From Xylaria sp. FL1777 (taxonomy: Eukaryota > Ascomycota > Sordariomycetes > Xylariales > Xylariaceae), in assembly GCA_022578965.1 (NCBI GenBank), contig MU400572.1, forward strand, positions 1 through 64,000: a stretch of DNA of 64,000 nt, read 5' to 3'. Each line of letters starts with the position of its first letter. Position 1 is the first letter of the stretch. The notes beneath the pieces are model-generated. The model ran no database searches. It had not been told where the DNA came from and was given only the letters and a program-made list of their open reading frames with translations. The position numbers were made by a program, and so were the translations under genes. This document shows positions 33,900 to 46,322 of this stretch, piece by piece.

Positions 33900-36800
33900 G
33901 CCATTGAGGGTCTTCGTGCAATTTTATGAAAGTGTCTTGTCTCTGTGGCACATAGCAAGCTTGATTGTATATATAATGAGCATGGCTGTCTTGATTCCAG
34001 CACGTGTAGTCTGCGTTCTGCAAGCAACAGTACTTGCCTGAGGTAGACAAGAAAGGACTTATGATATGACGTCTTCTACAATTATCTACACTAATTACAA
34101 ATGTAACCAACATCTCGAAACGTTCAATTTGGGCTGACACTGTGGGTGTGTTGATCAAGCAGATTTAAATATCGGGCAGTATAGACCAGCGCAAGATCGT
34201 TCACGTTGGCACCAGATCAAAAATGCCCATCACTTTGTTGTATCTATCCCTTGAGCACAGATCTTATATACAGATCTTCCCGAAGTATCACACAAAGAAG
34301 TGAACAAAGCACGACTGCACTAGCTCTCTATATGCATGTCAAAAAGATCTAAATAATGAAGCGCAATTTTCTTAATGCCTAATTAACACATTTCAAAATT
34401 GCAAGTGCAGTGCAATCTCTACAAAATACTACCTCATCTAATGTAATTCTTTATGGTTCAATGCTGGGGCAAGGAGTGTTGCCTCTAGTACGCTAGGCCT
34501 CCTTTTAAAAAAGTAGAAAAGAACGAATTGCGAACACGGCCAGTCAGCCTGCTACTACTATGTTGAACAACGCGAGCGAAGGCGCACGGGAAGCAACCCA
34601 AAGACACCACCGCCTGATCATATAGCCTTGTCACCAATCAACAGAACACAGTACACGACCCCCAACAAGACAAATTAAGTCACATACGATCACCATTCTC
34701 CTCTCCTCTTCCTTGTCCCCCCAAAGCCGAATTGTTACCCCCTAAAATTGGTACTACGGTATTTCCGACCGTAGTGAAACGCATTGTAGAATTTGCCAAG
34801 GGACAAAAATTGTCTGCGCTATCCAGTGGTCTCTTCCCGGATGTTCTCTTCCATAAACACAAAAGACAAGGAAAAGTAGCATATGGAGTTAATGAAAAAG
34901 AAATAATTGATGGGCAGTGCAGTACAATGTGGCTATGCACAACGCATGATTGAGGGTAAGATGGTCCCAGTAGACGAAGATTTACGGTGGGTAGGTAGAT
35001 AGACACAGCAGGTATAATGGGGGTGGCATGGCCTCGGTTCTGTGTATTTAGCGTATACACCAGGTACGCGATATACTTCGGGGGGGATAAAGTTCATGGT
35101 CTTGAGCCAGAGATGAAGACAGTCCCCGGAGAGTGGAGGGAGTCTTATGGCGCTCTTTTCTAGGTCTCTCACTGCATGTGAGATGGGCGAGACTTCTTCA
35201 AATCCTGGTTTGCAACTAAAGTAGGTGGGAATAGCCCTCTTAGGTTAGTTAATGTGAGAACCGAAGATAGTTCCCAATGTAGGCACAGTCTCTAGTAGAT
35301 TGAATTGATCTTGAGAGAACTATACGAAACATACGGTGTTAAAGAGCAAGAAGTCCAAGAAGCTAACCATGTGAATTCAAGGAGGAGAGCATGGCTCACT
35401 ATATTTAATGTCCACGCCTCAGCGCGTTGTCACGATCCGATTCAGGGGCTAAGACTTGAAGCCCTACACCCTTTGATTAGCGAAAACCTACCTTTAGGGT
35501 ATTATTTTATTAACACGTACCACTTGATCCCACCTGTTGTTGACCAGAGACACTGTGAACCATTGTTGGTGATATCCACGAGGCTGCTCGCTAGCATAAT
35601 ATACGGTAGGGTGCCATGAGCTCAACTGTAGACAACGTTATCGCCACGGCCCGATTTAACACTAAGTGATATAATGGTATGAGAGAAATCTTACCTACGA
35701 CTAAAAACACAACCCTTTTTTTATTAAGTTAGTTTTACAAGAATAAGTAATGTTGATTAAGAAAAAGCTAGTTAGGGAGTATCTCTGCTCAATCGTTTCT
35801 ACAGGGGAGCATACCTATTACTCCTAAAACATGATCTTAAAAATTTTGGTACAGTCAGAATGCTTAAGGCCGGAGAGCAATCCTATGACTCTTAGCGTCA
35901 GCTATTCTCAAAGTTCATCTAACAATCCGTCTTAAATCCATGATATGTAATGCTAACCTGCTACACGAGGGTGGCTTGTTCGTGCAAGGAGAGAAGACGT
36001 TTGTTAGTTTGATGTTAAGCTCATGCGACGTAATATTGTGACAATCTAGTGACTGCTTCGCCTCACAAGAGCCTTCTATCTAGCGTACCCGTGAATGTAA
36101 TGCCATCCCATCATGAAGTGCTGACGCGGGCAGATGATCGTACAGGGGTGTATACTGACAAAGGTACTCACTTACCCGGCCGAGGTTATCGCCAACCAAA
36201 AAACCCAATAATCAAGGTGTAAGCCATATGATTCATCGCCCGGCAAATTCGGCTTCTGCAAATTTGAAATATTTTGGGCATATATCAGTAGTGATATCAA
36301 ACCTGACTCAGCAGAAGTATTTCTCGCGAAGATCTCCGCCGCCGTAGCACATTGGAGAAAAAAAATAATGAAAATTCCTATGGATCAACTGACACCGCAC
36401 CGGAAAGCCGCGCGCTAGTGATTTTGGCATTTTCAAATTCGTGTTCACAACGACGGGGCGCTGAATACTTCTATGCATTAGTCAGGTACGAATTCCGTGA
36501 CAATAATGATAGAAGAGGGAGTCAGACAAGTTACAAAGCAGGAGTCGAAAGACACATACTGGATGATGTAAGCGGAAGGGGTTATCAAAAGAGATAATCT
36601 TTCGGACATAGATACTCAGACGTTGTCAACAGAGAGATGGGACAGAGTGAATGATGGCAGACACCGAAAGTCCTACCACGCTGACAACCTCGTGTGTTGG
36701 CTCACATAACTCACTGCAAGTCAAAACTAGTCAGAGTAGGGCAGATTCTTAGGCATGCGGAGTAGACGTTGCATCGTTATACTCCACCAGGGGGGTAGCT

Positions 36801-38414
36801 ACTGATCGTATGCCGGTCCCTATCCCAGGGTATTTGCGCGGTCGTGGTCCGTTCTTCTTATTTTACTAACAAAACTAGCTTGTTAGTATGGCGGCGGTTC
36901 TAGTAGCATTAACAGCGTAACAAGTCGACGGTCATATTCAACTTCTCGACTTGCCTGTGCTGTGCATAGAAAGCGTAGTGTCGGGCAAGGACAAAAAGAA
37001 GGACAAGTATCATTTGTCATATCTGCGGGCAGTTCTCGCGACGAGGTTGGGTTGCAATGTCCACTGGCTTGATGTGACACTTACCACCTCAGGTCAAAGT
37101 GGACAAACACAGCACTAAGAACTCTAGCATCCGCCCAGCGGCCAAATTGTTTTGTACATTGCCTATCGAGTCGATTTGAACTCGACTGGCTTTTCATTAT
37201 GATAAGATTCACATGTGAACAAGGTGGATCAGAAAGCGCCAGGACGGGTCTCAACAGCGCAACAAATTGTTACCCGGCGATTGGACTGGACGAAGCGATA
37301 GCGTGATCTGCGTGTTACAAATATATGAACCAGGGGTGGCTGGGGCTCAGATCTCGTAGGGCTGAAAGGACACCACCAAGGCAGTATAGTCCTGGACGAT
37401 CATTGGCGAGCTATCACTGTTACGGTGCCATCTCGCATGCGTCAGCGCATTCGAGTGCATGGTCGTGGAGCCACGTATGTCGGTCAGCGTTGGGGGCGCC
37501 AATAACAACGGCAACCAAAGGCAATAAGCAGCCATTGTTGATGCCTTCAGGATACCCACGAACAAGGTGCTGAAAGAGGATCAGCAGCTAATCATATCTC
37601 GTACCAGCGTCCTGGTGACGCTCGTATCAACCGCGTCGTTTAATAAAGCCGGCTTGGCACGGGCACAGAAACAAGCTACTTGTACTTCCCAGCAAGTGAC
37701 AGCTAGTAGTTGGTGGCATTGCAGGTAAATCTGTCGCGAATTGTGACCAGTCGAGCTGGCCGCCAGAGGATAAAACACAAAACAAGAAACCATGTTCCCC
37801 CACACCATCAGCTGATAGTTGACAACACCTATTTACATACAGTACCTATTCCATGCCGGGCGCTGATCGGCTTGCGACCGACCCAAGGCAAGTCGGACTA
37901 ACTATTGGAGGGGTCATGGGGGCGCAGTCGTGAAGATCTGACTAGCGAGGAGCCGAAAGACCAGTTACCAAGCTTCCTCCTTAGGCGCTGGCCGAGTATC
38001 GCCCTCCCTATTCTCCGGAAAGATGGACGCTGTTGATGAATTGCACCACCTCCACGCACGTATACAACAGGTAATTAACGCAGGCGAAGGCAAGACAGAC
38101 CAAGGATAAGGATGCCAAGAATGTACTTATACCGGTACTAGCACACATATAGTAGGTAGGTAGTTGGTACCGTACCCCATGGTATGCATGGCGTCTGCCC
38201 CAAGATACGCCAGCCTACGATGCGAGATGATGCGGTTGGCGCTCCAACAGCCGGCTGACTACCGACTGCCGACTCTTGTGCAACAAGCCTCCAGCTCGAG
38301 ATAACAATGACTGGAAACGGGTAAGGCTTTGTCTTGGTCTCTAGGTATTAGGTATACTATGTCGCCATGTTGGTGTTGTCCTGTCGTAGGGCTGCGGCGG
38401 AAAAAAAACCAAGG

Positions 38415-38444
<30 letters not shown>
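38415..38444. repeat. Poly-A tract
   Basis: Thirty uninterrupted A residues, preceded by a shorter A run at about 38400-38408. This could be simple slippage or the tail of an old retroposed insertion; nothing upstream decides. Confidence 0.85.
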
Positions 38445-38446
<2 letters not shown>

Positions 38447-39111
38447 TAGGTATTTTGCATAAGCCCCCAATCTAATAGCCAGCCGTCGTCACCAACTGCT
38501 CCTTTCTTGGACCATTCGACAGGCATCATTACTCTGGGAAGCGGTGAGGCGGAGATGGACGTCGACCTCATCCACCAATAAGTGTAGCCTCACGTTGCGC
38601 GGCGAGAAAATAGGAAGCTCGGATTCATTTTATTGGCCTCGGTTGCTGACGAAACGTACCTGCCGGCAAGACTCGGCATCCCGGGCTCGGTTCGGGTACA
38701 ATACTTATGCTAATACCTACTGTCTGTCAGACGAAGGACTCAAGAACTGCATTACCGGCAGGTATAAGTAGGTACGTATACTAGGTAGTTAGTAGTAGTG
38801 ATGTAGGTATGCGACATCGGCGGCTAATCTGCGTCTGACAGCAATTTTCGAGATTCCTCATTCGCCGTGATGGCGCACTGGCTACCTAGACTATGAAGTG
38901 ATATCACCTGATGAACGACGGTTACATACACTACCTATGCGTATGTGTCGGGTATCGTGTAGTAATAAGACAGCTGATCTCATGTTCCGTCCTACATGTG
39001 TTGTGTCCCATGCGACATCCACATTCTGCAGCTTGAAAGGTCTCATGTGGCCGCATGTGCATGATCACTTCAGCTTTGGCCTGTCCTAGAAGCTGGGGAA
39101 AAGAGGTACTA

Positions 39112-39500
39112 TCGACTACCTTGGTACCTACCTAGCCCCGGCATTATTACTTAAGGCTGAGGTGAAACTTTGGTGTACAGTATGTGTACTTCCCTAGTGC
39201 ACACACAGATACCCGTATCCATTGGATGTAGGTAGTAGTAGTATCTTTCAATAAATGCTATTTATACGGTGTGGAAGACTATTGAGGTACCTGCTAGCCT
39301 ATTGAGTAGGTACACTAGCCGATACTACACTAACAGGTATACCTGATCGATTAGTACTGGCAATACCTATACTTAATTGGTGGGATAGAGCCTCACGCAT
39401 TCATATAAGGTATGTAGGTAGTGGAAAACAGGTAGTATAGTATGTAGGAACTCAAGTACTGGAACTTACCCAGGTACATAGTATACCTATATACTACATA
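39112..39500. repeat. Extended TAGGTA/TACCTA word cluster
   Basis: About 390 bp in which GGTACCTACC, TAGGTAGTAG and GTATACCTA-type words recur in both orientations. This is the longest such cluster in the window. Confidence 0.65.
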
Positions 39501-40512
39501 TACATGTAGTAATTTATCAACGCTCAACTATTAAGAGGGAGGTACATTATGTCGAGACGGTTTGTATGTCTATCTCAACAGGTACAGTACGCGTCACATC
39601 AGTCAACTTTGCCACAAAGTCGCTAACCAACCAATCTCATGCAGCGCACACATGAATTTGATAATTTAAAGTACTTGAGACAGGCTTTACCAAACCTATC
39701 TACTACAGTAAGGTGCTTCTGTGATTTCCCGTATTGAGGTAGTATTCAGGTACGGTTGGCCCATTGCCCATGTCAGTTCAGCTTATGATCAGCGGGATCC
39801 TCGGGACCCTGAATCCTTCCAAGAGTTTTTGTTGTTGTTTTTTTCCCCATTTCCTTTCCCGCGAAATTGGTACTAGCATATAGGGATGTCTAATCTACCT
39901 ATCATATATGCGTATTTACCCTATCTAGGCATTACCTATCTAGGTAACTAGGGACCTATTGAGCCTTGTCATCAGAGGATGATTGCCTCCGCATTATTGG
40001 TCACCAGCTTCAAACGCATCTACACGCCCGCCGTCCATGTCCTTGGGAAAGACGACGATTCGGAATCCGATACCACGGCATTCCGGTCCACGTCCGGTTG
40101 ATGAAGACCTGTGCCCATGATGTGCATATGCAGGTATATCGAGACATCTCCGCATTGTGGACACAAAACCCGCTCTCAGTTGACAAGATCCGAGTTTAAG
40201 GTTATCAGCGCGTATCAGGTATCAGGTATCAGTTCTCAACAAACGTCCTTGCATGATACCCTCGCCTAGGTATTGCCTTTTTACCTATTGCCTATTGCCT
40301 ACATGTGGTACATCACCTAATAGCACACCAATTCTTGTAGTGCCGTAGGTAATGGCTTGCATACTGCGCGCCTGTTTGTCATTGTGTAGTAGCCCCCATT
40401 CCGATGATCGTTACCGTTGTCGTCGCTGTCGTCGCCGCCGTCGTCAGTGCGTGCACAGCTTGTTACAGTGCGAGCTACTGTATTCGATTAGGTAGGTATT
40501 CGGTGTCGGATC

Positions 40513-40728
40513 ATGGCATCTCAGCTGGTCTTCTTACCTCCCCAAACCCCTACTCAAGCGAGTGGCGTGAATTTGCCGGTCCAAGCAAACACGCGAGCGC
40601 AAAAGGACCGCGCTTCTAGCACTGCTCGTGCTCCGGACTGGGGAGACAGAAAGAGGCTGCTGGCGCAGATGGATCCAGTTCAGATCTTGCATCTTGTTCC
40701 CCTGGTACGTCATCCACAACGTACGTAG
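40513..40728 (+). CDS. Small hypothetical open frame, doubtful
   Basis: An ATG-started frame of 71 codons whose middle (APDWGDRKRLLAQMDPVQ) reads like ordinary protein. A GTACGT that could act as a donor follows LHLVPL. No family recognised and no convincing downstream exon found. It may be chance, or the first exon of an unrecognised gene. Confidence 0.18.
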   Translation: MASQLVFLPPQTPTQASGVNLPVQANTRAQKDRASSTARAPDWGDRKRLLAQMDPVQILHLVPLVRHPQRT

Positions 40729-42712
40729 GGCAGAGCCACAGGGTACTACGCCCTACGCTATCGGAGGAAAATCGTGCGCTACTCATACATGTAGTGTAGT
40801 AGCGTATACAGTATACTACATATGCTACTAGTACGTGTACAACATTGGTGCCCTCACCTCCTTTGCCAACTGCCTGCCCCGTCTCAGCCTCTTGTGTCAC
40901 GGCTTCGCAACACTCGCTGGTGATACGCCAACTTGCGTAACAAGTGCGTCGAGGCAAGCTTTGTTTCCATCTACCTATCCCTGCCAATGGAGGGACCGAG
41001 AGGGCGCCAAAAGAGGGCGCCAACGAAGGCAGCTTGACGCTCTCGTGTAAATCTCTACTACCTAGGTATTCACTCCTAGCTTTATTTGCTGCCGTTTCTG
41101 TTGTAACGTACCTATATGTACTGAGAAGACTGAGAAGTGTACCTACATACTTGTGCGTAGGTAGCAGTACCCAGGCCTCCCACTTGGCTAGGCCATTTTT
41201 GCACTTCTACATCTCTCCACAATTTGAACCATGTCTTCTGCACTGCAACGCTGAGTTGCCTCGTCTGGGCCAGGGACGAGCAAGACGAGGCAGGGGTTGT
41301 TATTTGTTTGTCAGTTATCGTACCTATGGGCGCCGTATTGTTTATTGTTGCTGTTTTGCAGTAGGTATGCTGCTCCCTTATTTGCCACAGCAGTTTTCCT
41401 ATCATCTTCACAGTTCCGCTGTCCATCTTTCGCCCTGCTTTACCTGTCCAATTTACCCCCACTGGATGATGAATAGTTCTAGACTAAGGCACCTGCTATT
41501 ATTGTCAAGGACTACCCCCTCTCGACTCTTCAAGCGCACCGCCAGATAAGCGAGGCAGTCTGCCATGTCTTAGTGTATGTACTACCTTTGCGTGGTTTGT
41601 GATCCATTGCTTATTTCTTGCCCGGTCACTTCTTGTCATTTTCTACTAATTTCCGATCGACGAGGATGTTTGTGTCCTCCTCCTTTATAAGCGCCCTCGG
41701 CTTGTGATCATTTCAATCCGTGACCCAGCGCGCTTATAGTATACCTGGTTCTCATCGATCGTGGCGTTTCTTCGTGATTACCAATCCCATGACAGCCGCC
41801 ATTCGCCATTCGCCATGTACCGGTACCAGTTATGTCTGCGTGGGCTAGTGTCGGCCGTTGAGGCTGACTGAGAATGACGGCCCTGCAAGGTGACTTGCGG
41901 AAGAAGCCAAACCCACAACCTCTCCACTTGAATCCACATCCCTACACTACTCAAGCTTGTCGACGGGTCTTAGGCCCTTTTGGCCTGACTCCGGCTCGTT
42001 TAGGCTTGCTTTGATGCCCTTGTGCTCTCGGATTGGCTACTCGGTAACATGGCCGTTCATCGGTAGTGTGGTGTAAGTAGGTAGATCATGGCCATGGTCA
42101 TGGATCTGGGATGCGCTCATATAATTGCTTAGCCGCCCTACATAATCATGCCTCCCCTCCTTGTCTTCTCGTCTCTACCTCGATTCATATTACCGGGCAG
42201 GCATTGAGAAGAGGGGGAATCGGGCGGCCGCTCATTAATACAATATCGATTGTGGCTAGATCTAGGACTCTTGCTTGGCTGAGATTATGTTTCCTCCCTC
42301 TTCTTGGGAAGCCTCTGAAGTCACTTGGTCTATCCGTGCCACCCTACAGCGATAAATTGTCAGCCAAGCTGTGTTAGTTCAGTCCTGGCCACGAGGTGAC
42401 CATAACGTTTCCTTGCGCCACATATTTACATCAGCTTCCCTCCAATTTCTGCAAATCCGGCCACCTCCCATCCACGTAGGCCTGACGCCTCTTCCGAGGT
42501 GTCGTTGCACTGCTTCCCGCTGGTCAAACCCCCTTGTTCGGCCCCCCTCAAAGCTCCTCGATCGACAAGCTAGCCTGTCATCCCCGATTCGTGGTCTAAG
42601 TCTCGGGACAATACTTGTCAGGCTTCAAACATTGTACCAGTTTCCTGAATCAGAAAGATGCCCGTTGCCTCTCCCTGTTCAAGGAATCTATAGCGTTATC
42701 CGCTCGGGGTTT

Positions 42713-42856
42713 ATGCTTCCTGAGCAGATACAGATTTTACTCACTTTCGCCGCCGCCCTCGTGGGGCCAATCACTCTTCTAGTGTTGGCCGTGTCTTTCG
42801 GTACAACATATATAAGACATCGTCCTGCCCCGTTCTACTTAGAGTGTGCTCTATGA
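42713..42856 (+). CDS. Upstream open frame with one membrane segment, doubtful
   Basis: A 47-codon ATG frame starting MLPEQIQILLTFAAALVG, mostly one hydrophobic segment followed by a basic stretch (IRHRPAP). Its TGA stop at 42854-42856 is in the same frame as the conserved gene starting at 42917, with no other stop between. It may be a separate upstream ORF, a first exon removed from its stop by splicing, or chance. A TATA-like TATATAAG at 42809-42816 lies inside it, which would instead place it upstream of the transcript start. Confidence 0.3.
   Translation: MLPEQIQILLTFAAALVGPITLLVLAVSFGTTYIRHRPAPFYLECAL
42809..42816 (+). promoter_or_regulatory. Possible TATA box
   Basis: TATATAAG about 100 nt before the ATG at 42917. 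If functional, the transcript would start near 42840 and exclude the upstream ORF at 42713-42856. Confidence 0.35.
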
Positions 42857-42916
42857 GGACCACAACAGAGCCGCCCTCAAAGCAGCTACGTGAACTCAAC
42901 CCCAGGGAGGATCATC

Positions 42917-43621
42917 ATGTCCGCCAGAAGACAATCAGATTTCTCCTCCTCAGGGACTCATGGGGCCCTTGATAAAGATGGCCTCGGTGGAAGGCATGAT
43001 CAATCTCAAAATCCTAGTAGCAGACAAAAATACCAGGAAGAGCTAGGGACGGTGAAGGGTAAACCGGACGAAAGGCGGAACCTCAAGGCCCGACCTCCGC
43101 CGCCTATGCCTTTCACTCCACTTGTGCCATCTACCACATTCTTCTCCCTTCAAGATCGTCGCTTAAGTGTGGCAGCATCTACTCATAATGATTTCGACCC
43201 AACTCTTGCTTACGGAGCGAGCTCGGATATTAATTCTCCCGAGTCAACAACCACTATAATCCCAGACGTCAGGGCTTCATCTCCAATGTCATCACGGAGG
43301 TCTTACACCAAGATACTTCCTCTTGATCCGCTTCAGCCGAGTTCCTCGGCTGATGCAGGATTGGATGATACTTCTTCGACATTCGCCCCTAGCTCATTCC
43401 CATCGTCTAGTCCGATCTTACCTCTCGCACCACACGCGGCCCTTCATTCGAGAGAAATTGATATTACGGGAGAGATTATCTCGGCAACGGACGACTCAGG
43501 GGCCGGCTGGAAACGCCACACACGCGTATACGGCGGAGGCGTATGTCTAGCGTGTCTGGCATCAGGCGGCCACGATGGGGGCTTCTACGGCGAGAACGTA
43601 CCATTGGATCAGCGACGATAA
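42917..43621 (+). CDS. Conserved fungal protein of unknown function with GGGVCLAC motif
   Basis: Single-exon frame of 234 aa from the first ATG (the upstream frame continues to 42857 but only with GTG). The N-terminal three quarters are polar and low in complexity, with FSSSGTHGALDKDGLGG, proline runs and many serines. The C-terminus is dense and looks structured: ITGEIISATDDSGAGWKRH, TRVYGGGVCLACLASGG and GGFYGENV. From memory this tail is typical of a filamentous-ascomycete family without known function. The two cysteines in CLAC could bind metal or be redox-active, but there is no evidence. No signal peptide in this version. A membrane-spanning N-terminal exon is possible (see 42713-42856). 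Confidence 0.75.
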   Translation: MSARRQSDFSSSGTHGALDKDGLGGRHDQSQNPSSRQKYQEELGTVKGKPDERRNLKARPPPPMPFTPLVPSTTFFSLQDRRLSVAASTHNDFDPTLAYGASSDINSPESTTTIIPDVRASSPMSSRRSYTKILPLDPLQPSSSADAGLDDTSSTFAPSSFPSSSPILPLAPHAALHSREIDITGEIISATDDSGAGWKRHTRVYGGGVCLACLASGGHDGGFYGENVPLDQRR

Positions 43622-44468
43622 CACGCACTGTTCTTGTTGTGAGCCTACACTAGAGTCTAAGATTCTAGGCTAGGATCCGACTAGCAAAGCACGGACAGCT
43701 GTGCTGATGGGGGTCGCACCCACAGCCCACGATCCCCCTGTCCTATACCTGGGGAGTGTTGACACCGGGGGCTTTGTCGTTAATTGGCGAATGACTGGAA
43801 AGAAAAGAACGCACGTTTATCTGAATATTAGAGATAGGTGCTTAAATCAGCCTCATCCCACGCCTTCAGTGCATTACGCCGGCAATCCCCGAATTTCGGA
43901 TCATCCTGGGTGTACTAGGGTGATAAACCTCGGAGGAGAATGTGTGTAATGATTTAGAGCAGACTAGACGGGCGCCGGCTACCTGGATGTGAATCCTGCA
44001 CGGTTTGTGAATTCGGAATGGCAGGCACGGTATTTGTATTCCTTTCCTTTCTACCTTCTCCGGATCTACTATCCATGTCATCATCAAATGGGCGGGTGAA
44101 GCTGGGGATAGCCACTTGTATATGTATATCATGGTTGTTACGATTTATGACCGAATTAACGAAGTTTCTTTAGTATGAGGGACGTATGTTTCATAGACGT
44201 ATGTGGTACTATCAGTCGTGTGCTCCGTCTATTCCGCGAACAGCAAAAAGCGTGGCGTCGGCCTTGCCGATCAATATAGACCTCCAACGCTATTAAGTCG
44301 CGATCCTACATACAGGTTACGGAGTACCGGTATGTGGAAATTATGGTTAAAGCCCGCAAGTAAACCGGGAGCAACGGTCATGGCAAGGGAATGTGCGATA
44401 CTTTTCTGTTGTTGGGTGTCGAATTAGCCAATGCAGCAGAAGTACGGGCGTGGTGCTATGTAGTGTGA

Positions 44469-44711
44469 TCTAAGAGTGCTCCGTCCGTTATCATACCAAG
44501 GGACTTTGCGAACCGAGAAAGAAAACTCGTGAACTTTGGGAAATCCTGAAAAGACCCCAGACAACTTGAAGACCCGTTTAAAACCAATGAAGAACTAACG
44601 AAGGCTTGGCGCGCGAAGGAGCTGGAGCAAAAGCTGGCCGAATCCACCCGTAAGGCTGCTGCTGACTGCCCAATTTGTCAATCCTCCTACTTACACGTGG
44701 GTGTGTTGTAA
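44469..44711 (+). pseudogene. Possible gene relic with a CPxC motif
   Basis: One frame reads like protein on both sides of a single in-frame TGA (44547-44549). It runs from SAPSVIIPRDFANRERKLVN before it to EELTKAWRAKELEQKLAEST and AADCPICQ after it, ending at TAA 44709-44711. The charged helical run followed by Cys-Pro-x-Cys recalls a zinc-binding tail. I do not recognise the family. It could equally be the last exon of an unrecognised gene, with the TGA inside an intron. Confidence 0.3.
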
Positions 44712-46295
44712 GTAGTGTACATGGCACAGTCGTATGCGCAAACGGCGGTACTGTAGATGGCGTGTGTCTTGATGAAGACTCAACACAAATACCGGTATCT
44801 TGACATCTGGACCTTCTTGTTTGGTAGATATAACACCAGATATAACACCAGATATTGCGTACCGGCCGGATTTACATCCTACATTTGATAAACAATAACC
44901 GGCAAGTCAGGGGCTGAATACCCTGGCGGCTTTCAAGGCTCTTGTAAGCCAGTACCATCTAAAAAGGGAAAGCGATGCACATAGGAGACGGCACAGCTTA
45001 CACTACTATACACGCTACTATCTATAGTCCCAGTACTGTGAATACCAAAAACATACGAGGGGGAAGACTGCATCAACATTCAATCGTCAGCATTTCATAC
45101 AGACTCTCTAGATATGATCATCCTAGAACTCAGAACATCACTCGAGTGATTTGACGCCTACGCAGTAGATAGCTCAACGCAGTATGTAGGCAGTATACGT
45201 AGTATACGTATCCTTGAATTGTAAATCTTGGCAGGGCCACTACCCTTTTAAGGGCCTCGCCGACCAATCAGATGTCCATCGCAAAAGACAGATTCTCACG
45301 TCATCATCTCCATTTACATGCGCGAAGTTGGGTGAATACGATGCAAGATTTACTCAGTAATTCTCCTGCCGACAACTACCGAGACGCGAGCATTCCGCGG
45401 ACAGAAGACGTACACCTACTTATATGCTTCCTGCAAACTCATGCACCTTCCGTCTAAGGATCCCGGAGCCTCTCCGCGAGCCCAAGCCCCTACATGTAGG
45501 GAGGCGTAGACCACGCAGTTATAGGTCTTGGTATGTATTCGCATATCCCGGAATAGTGCCCGGAAGCGCCTCAATCACAATGACAGAACGCAATCCGTCA
45601 CCGTTGTCCGAAGGTCGCCGAGAAGCGAGTGCGAGACCATCAGAGAGAAGCAGGATCACCACCCACATACCATATTAACATACATGTAAGCGCCTTCACT
45701 GATGGGGTCTGTTGCTAATAAGCCAGAAAAACATACAAGGACTGCTTGTCCCTCTTCTTTGAAATTATAGTATAGCAGCGACCCTTCTGATCCCTCGACA
45801 AAACATGTATCGTGTTATTATGGTCCGAAGCATGCCCGTATTCTCTGCGCCAATCCAATTTAATCCATCGCCCGACGTCTCGTCACCAAAACATTGTGTT
45901 TTGACAAAGATATGCAATGCAAGGACTATAGTCTAAGAGCGGGCACTGATGGGAGTTCGTATGCTTATGGCAGAGGAACAGCAATTTGGGCGGAGCCTCT
46001 TGTTCTACCAGGGTTCTGGGCGTGTACCAGTAGCCCGTCGATTAAGGTCTCTATGACAGCCCGACAATCGGCCATTTTATCGACGTAAGGTGTATCTTAG
46101 GTTAACGTGGCGAATGCGGATTTACGGGTTTTTGGATGGTTTAATAATAGGTATGATATGTACTGCTCTCAGTGCTAACTCGAAGTTTAGGAACGGTATA
46201 TTCTAAAGATGAAGATCACGGATGATGAGGGTTCGTATCGGACGATCGAGTTTATCAGCTCAAAGAGAGAGAGGAGAAGGGGAACTAATGCTGGA

Positions 46296-46322
46296 AGGAG
46301 AGAGAGAGAGAGAGAGAGAGAG
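46296..46322. repeat. GA dinucleotide microsatellite
   Basis: About thirteen GA units in the gene-poor region. Confidence 0.9.

Larger units (their letters stand above)
33900..42712. other. Gene-poor region of about 8.8 kb
   Basis: No recognisable gene. The left part is AT-rich with frequent stops. There is a 30-A run at 38415-38444. Dense TAGGTA/TACCTA words occur at 38148-38166, 38758-38812, 39112-39500 and 39896-39956. There is a GTC/GCC trinucleotide tract at about 40411-40446. The frame of about 200 codons at 40944-41549 has no ATG start and no family motif. I see no transposon terminal repeats or polymerase motifs. Confidence 0.5.

Noticed and set aside
40944..41549. Open frame of 201 codons
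   Set aside because: It begins with GTG, contains TACCTA repeat words, has erratic composition and shows no domain. Its length is probably chance.
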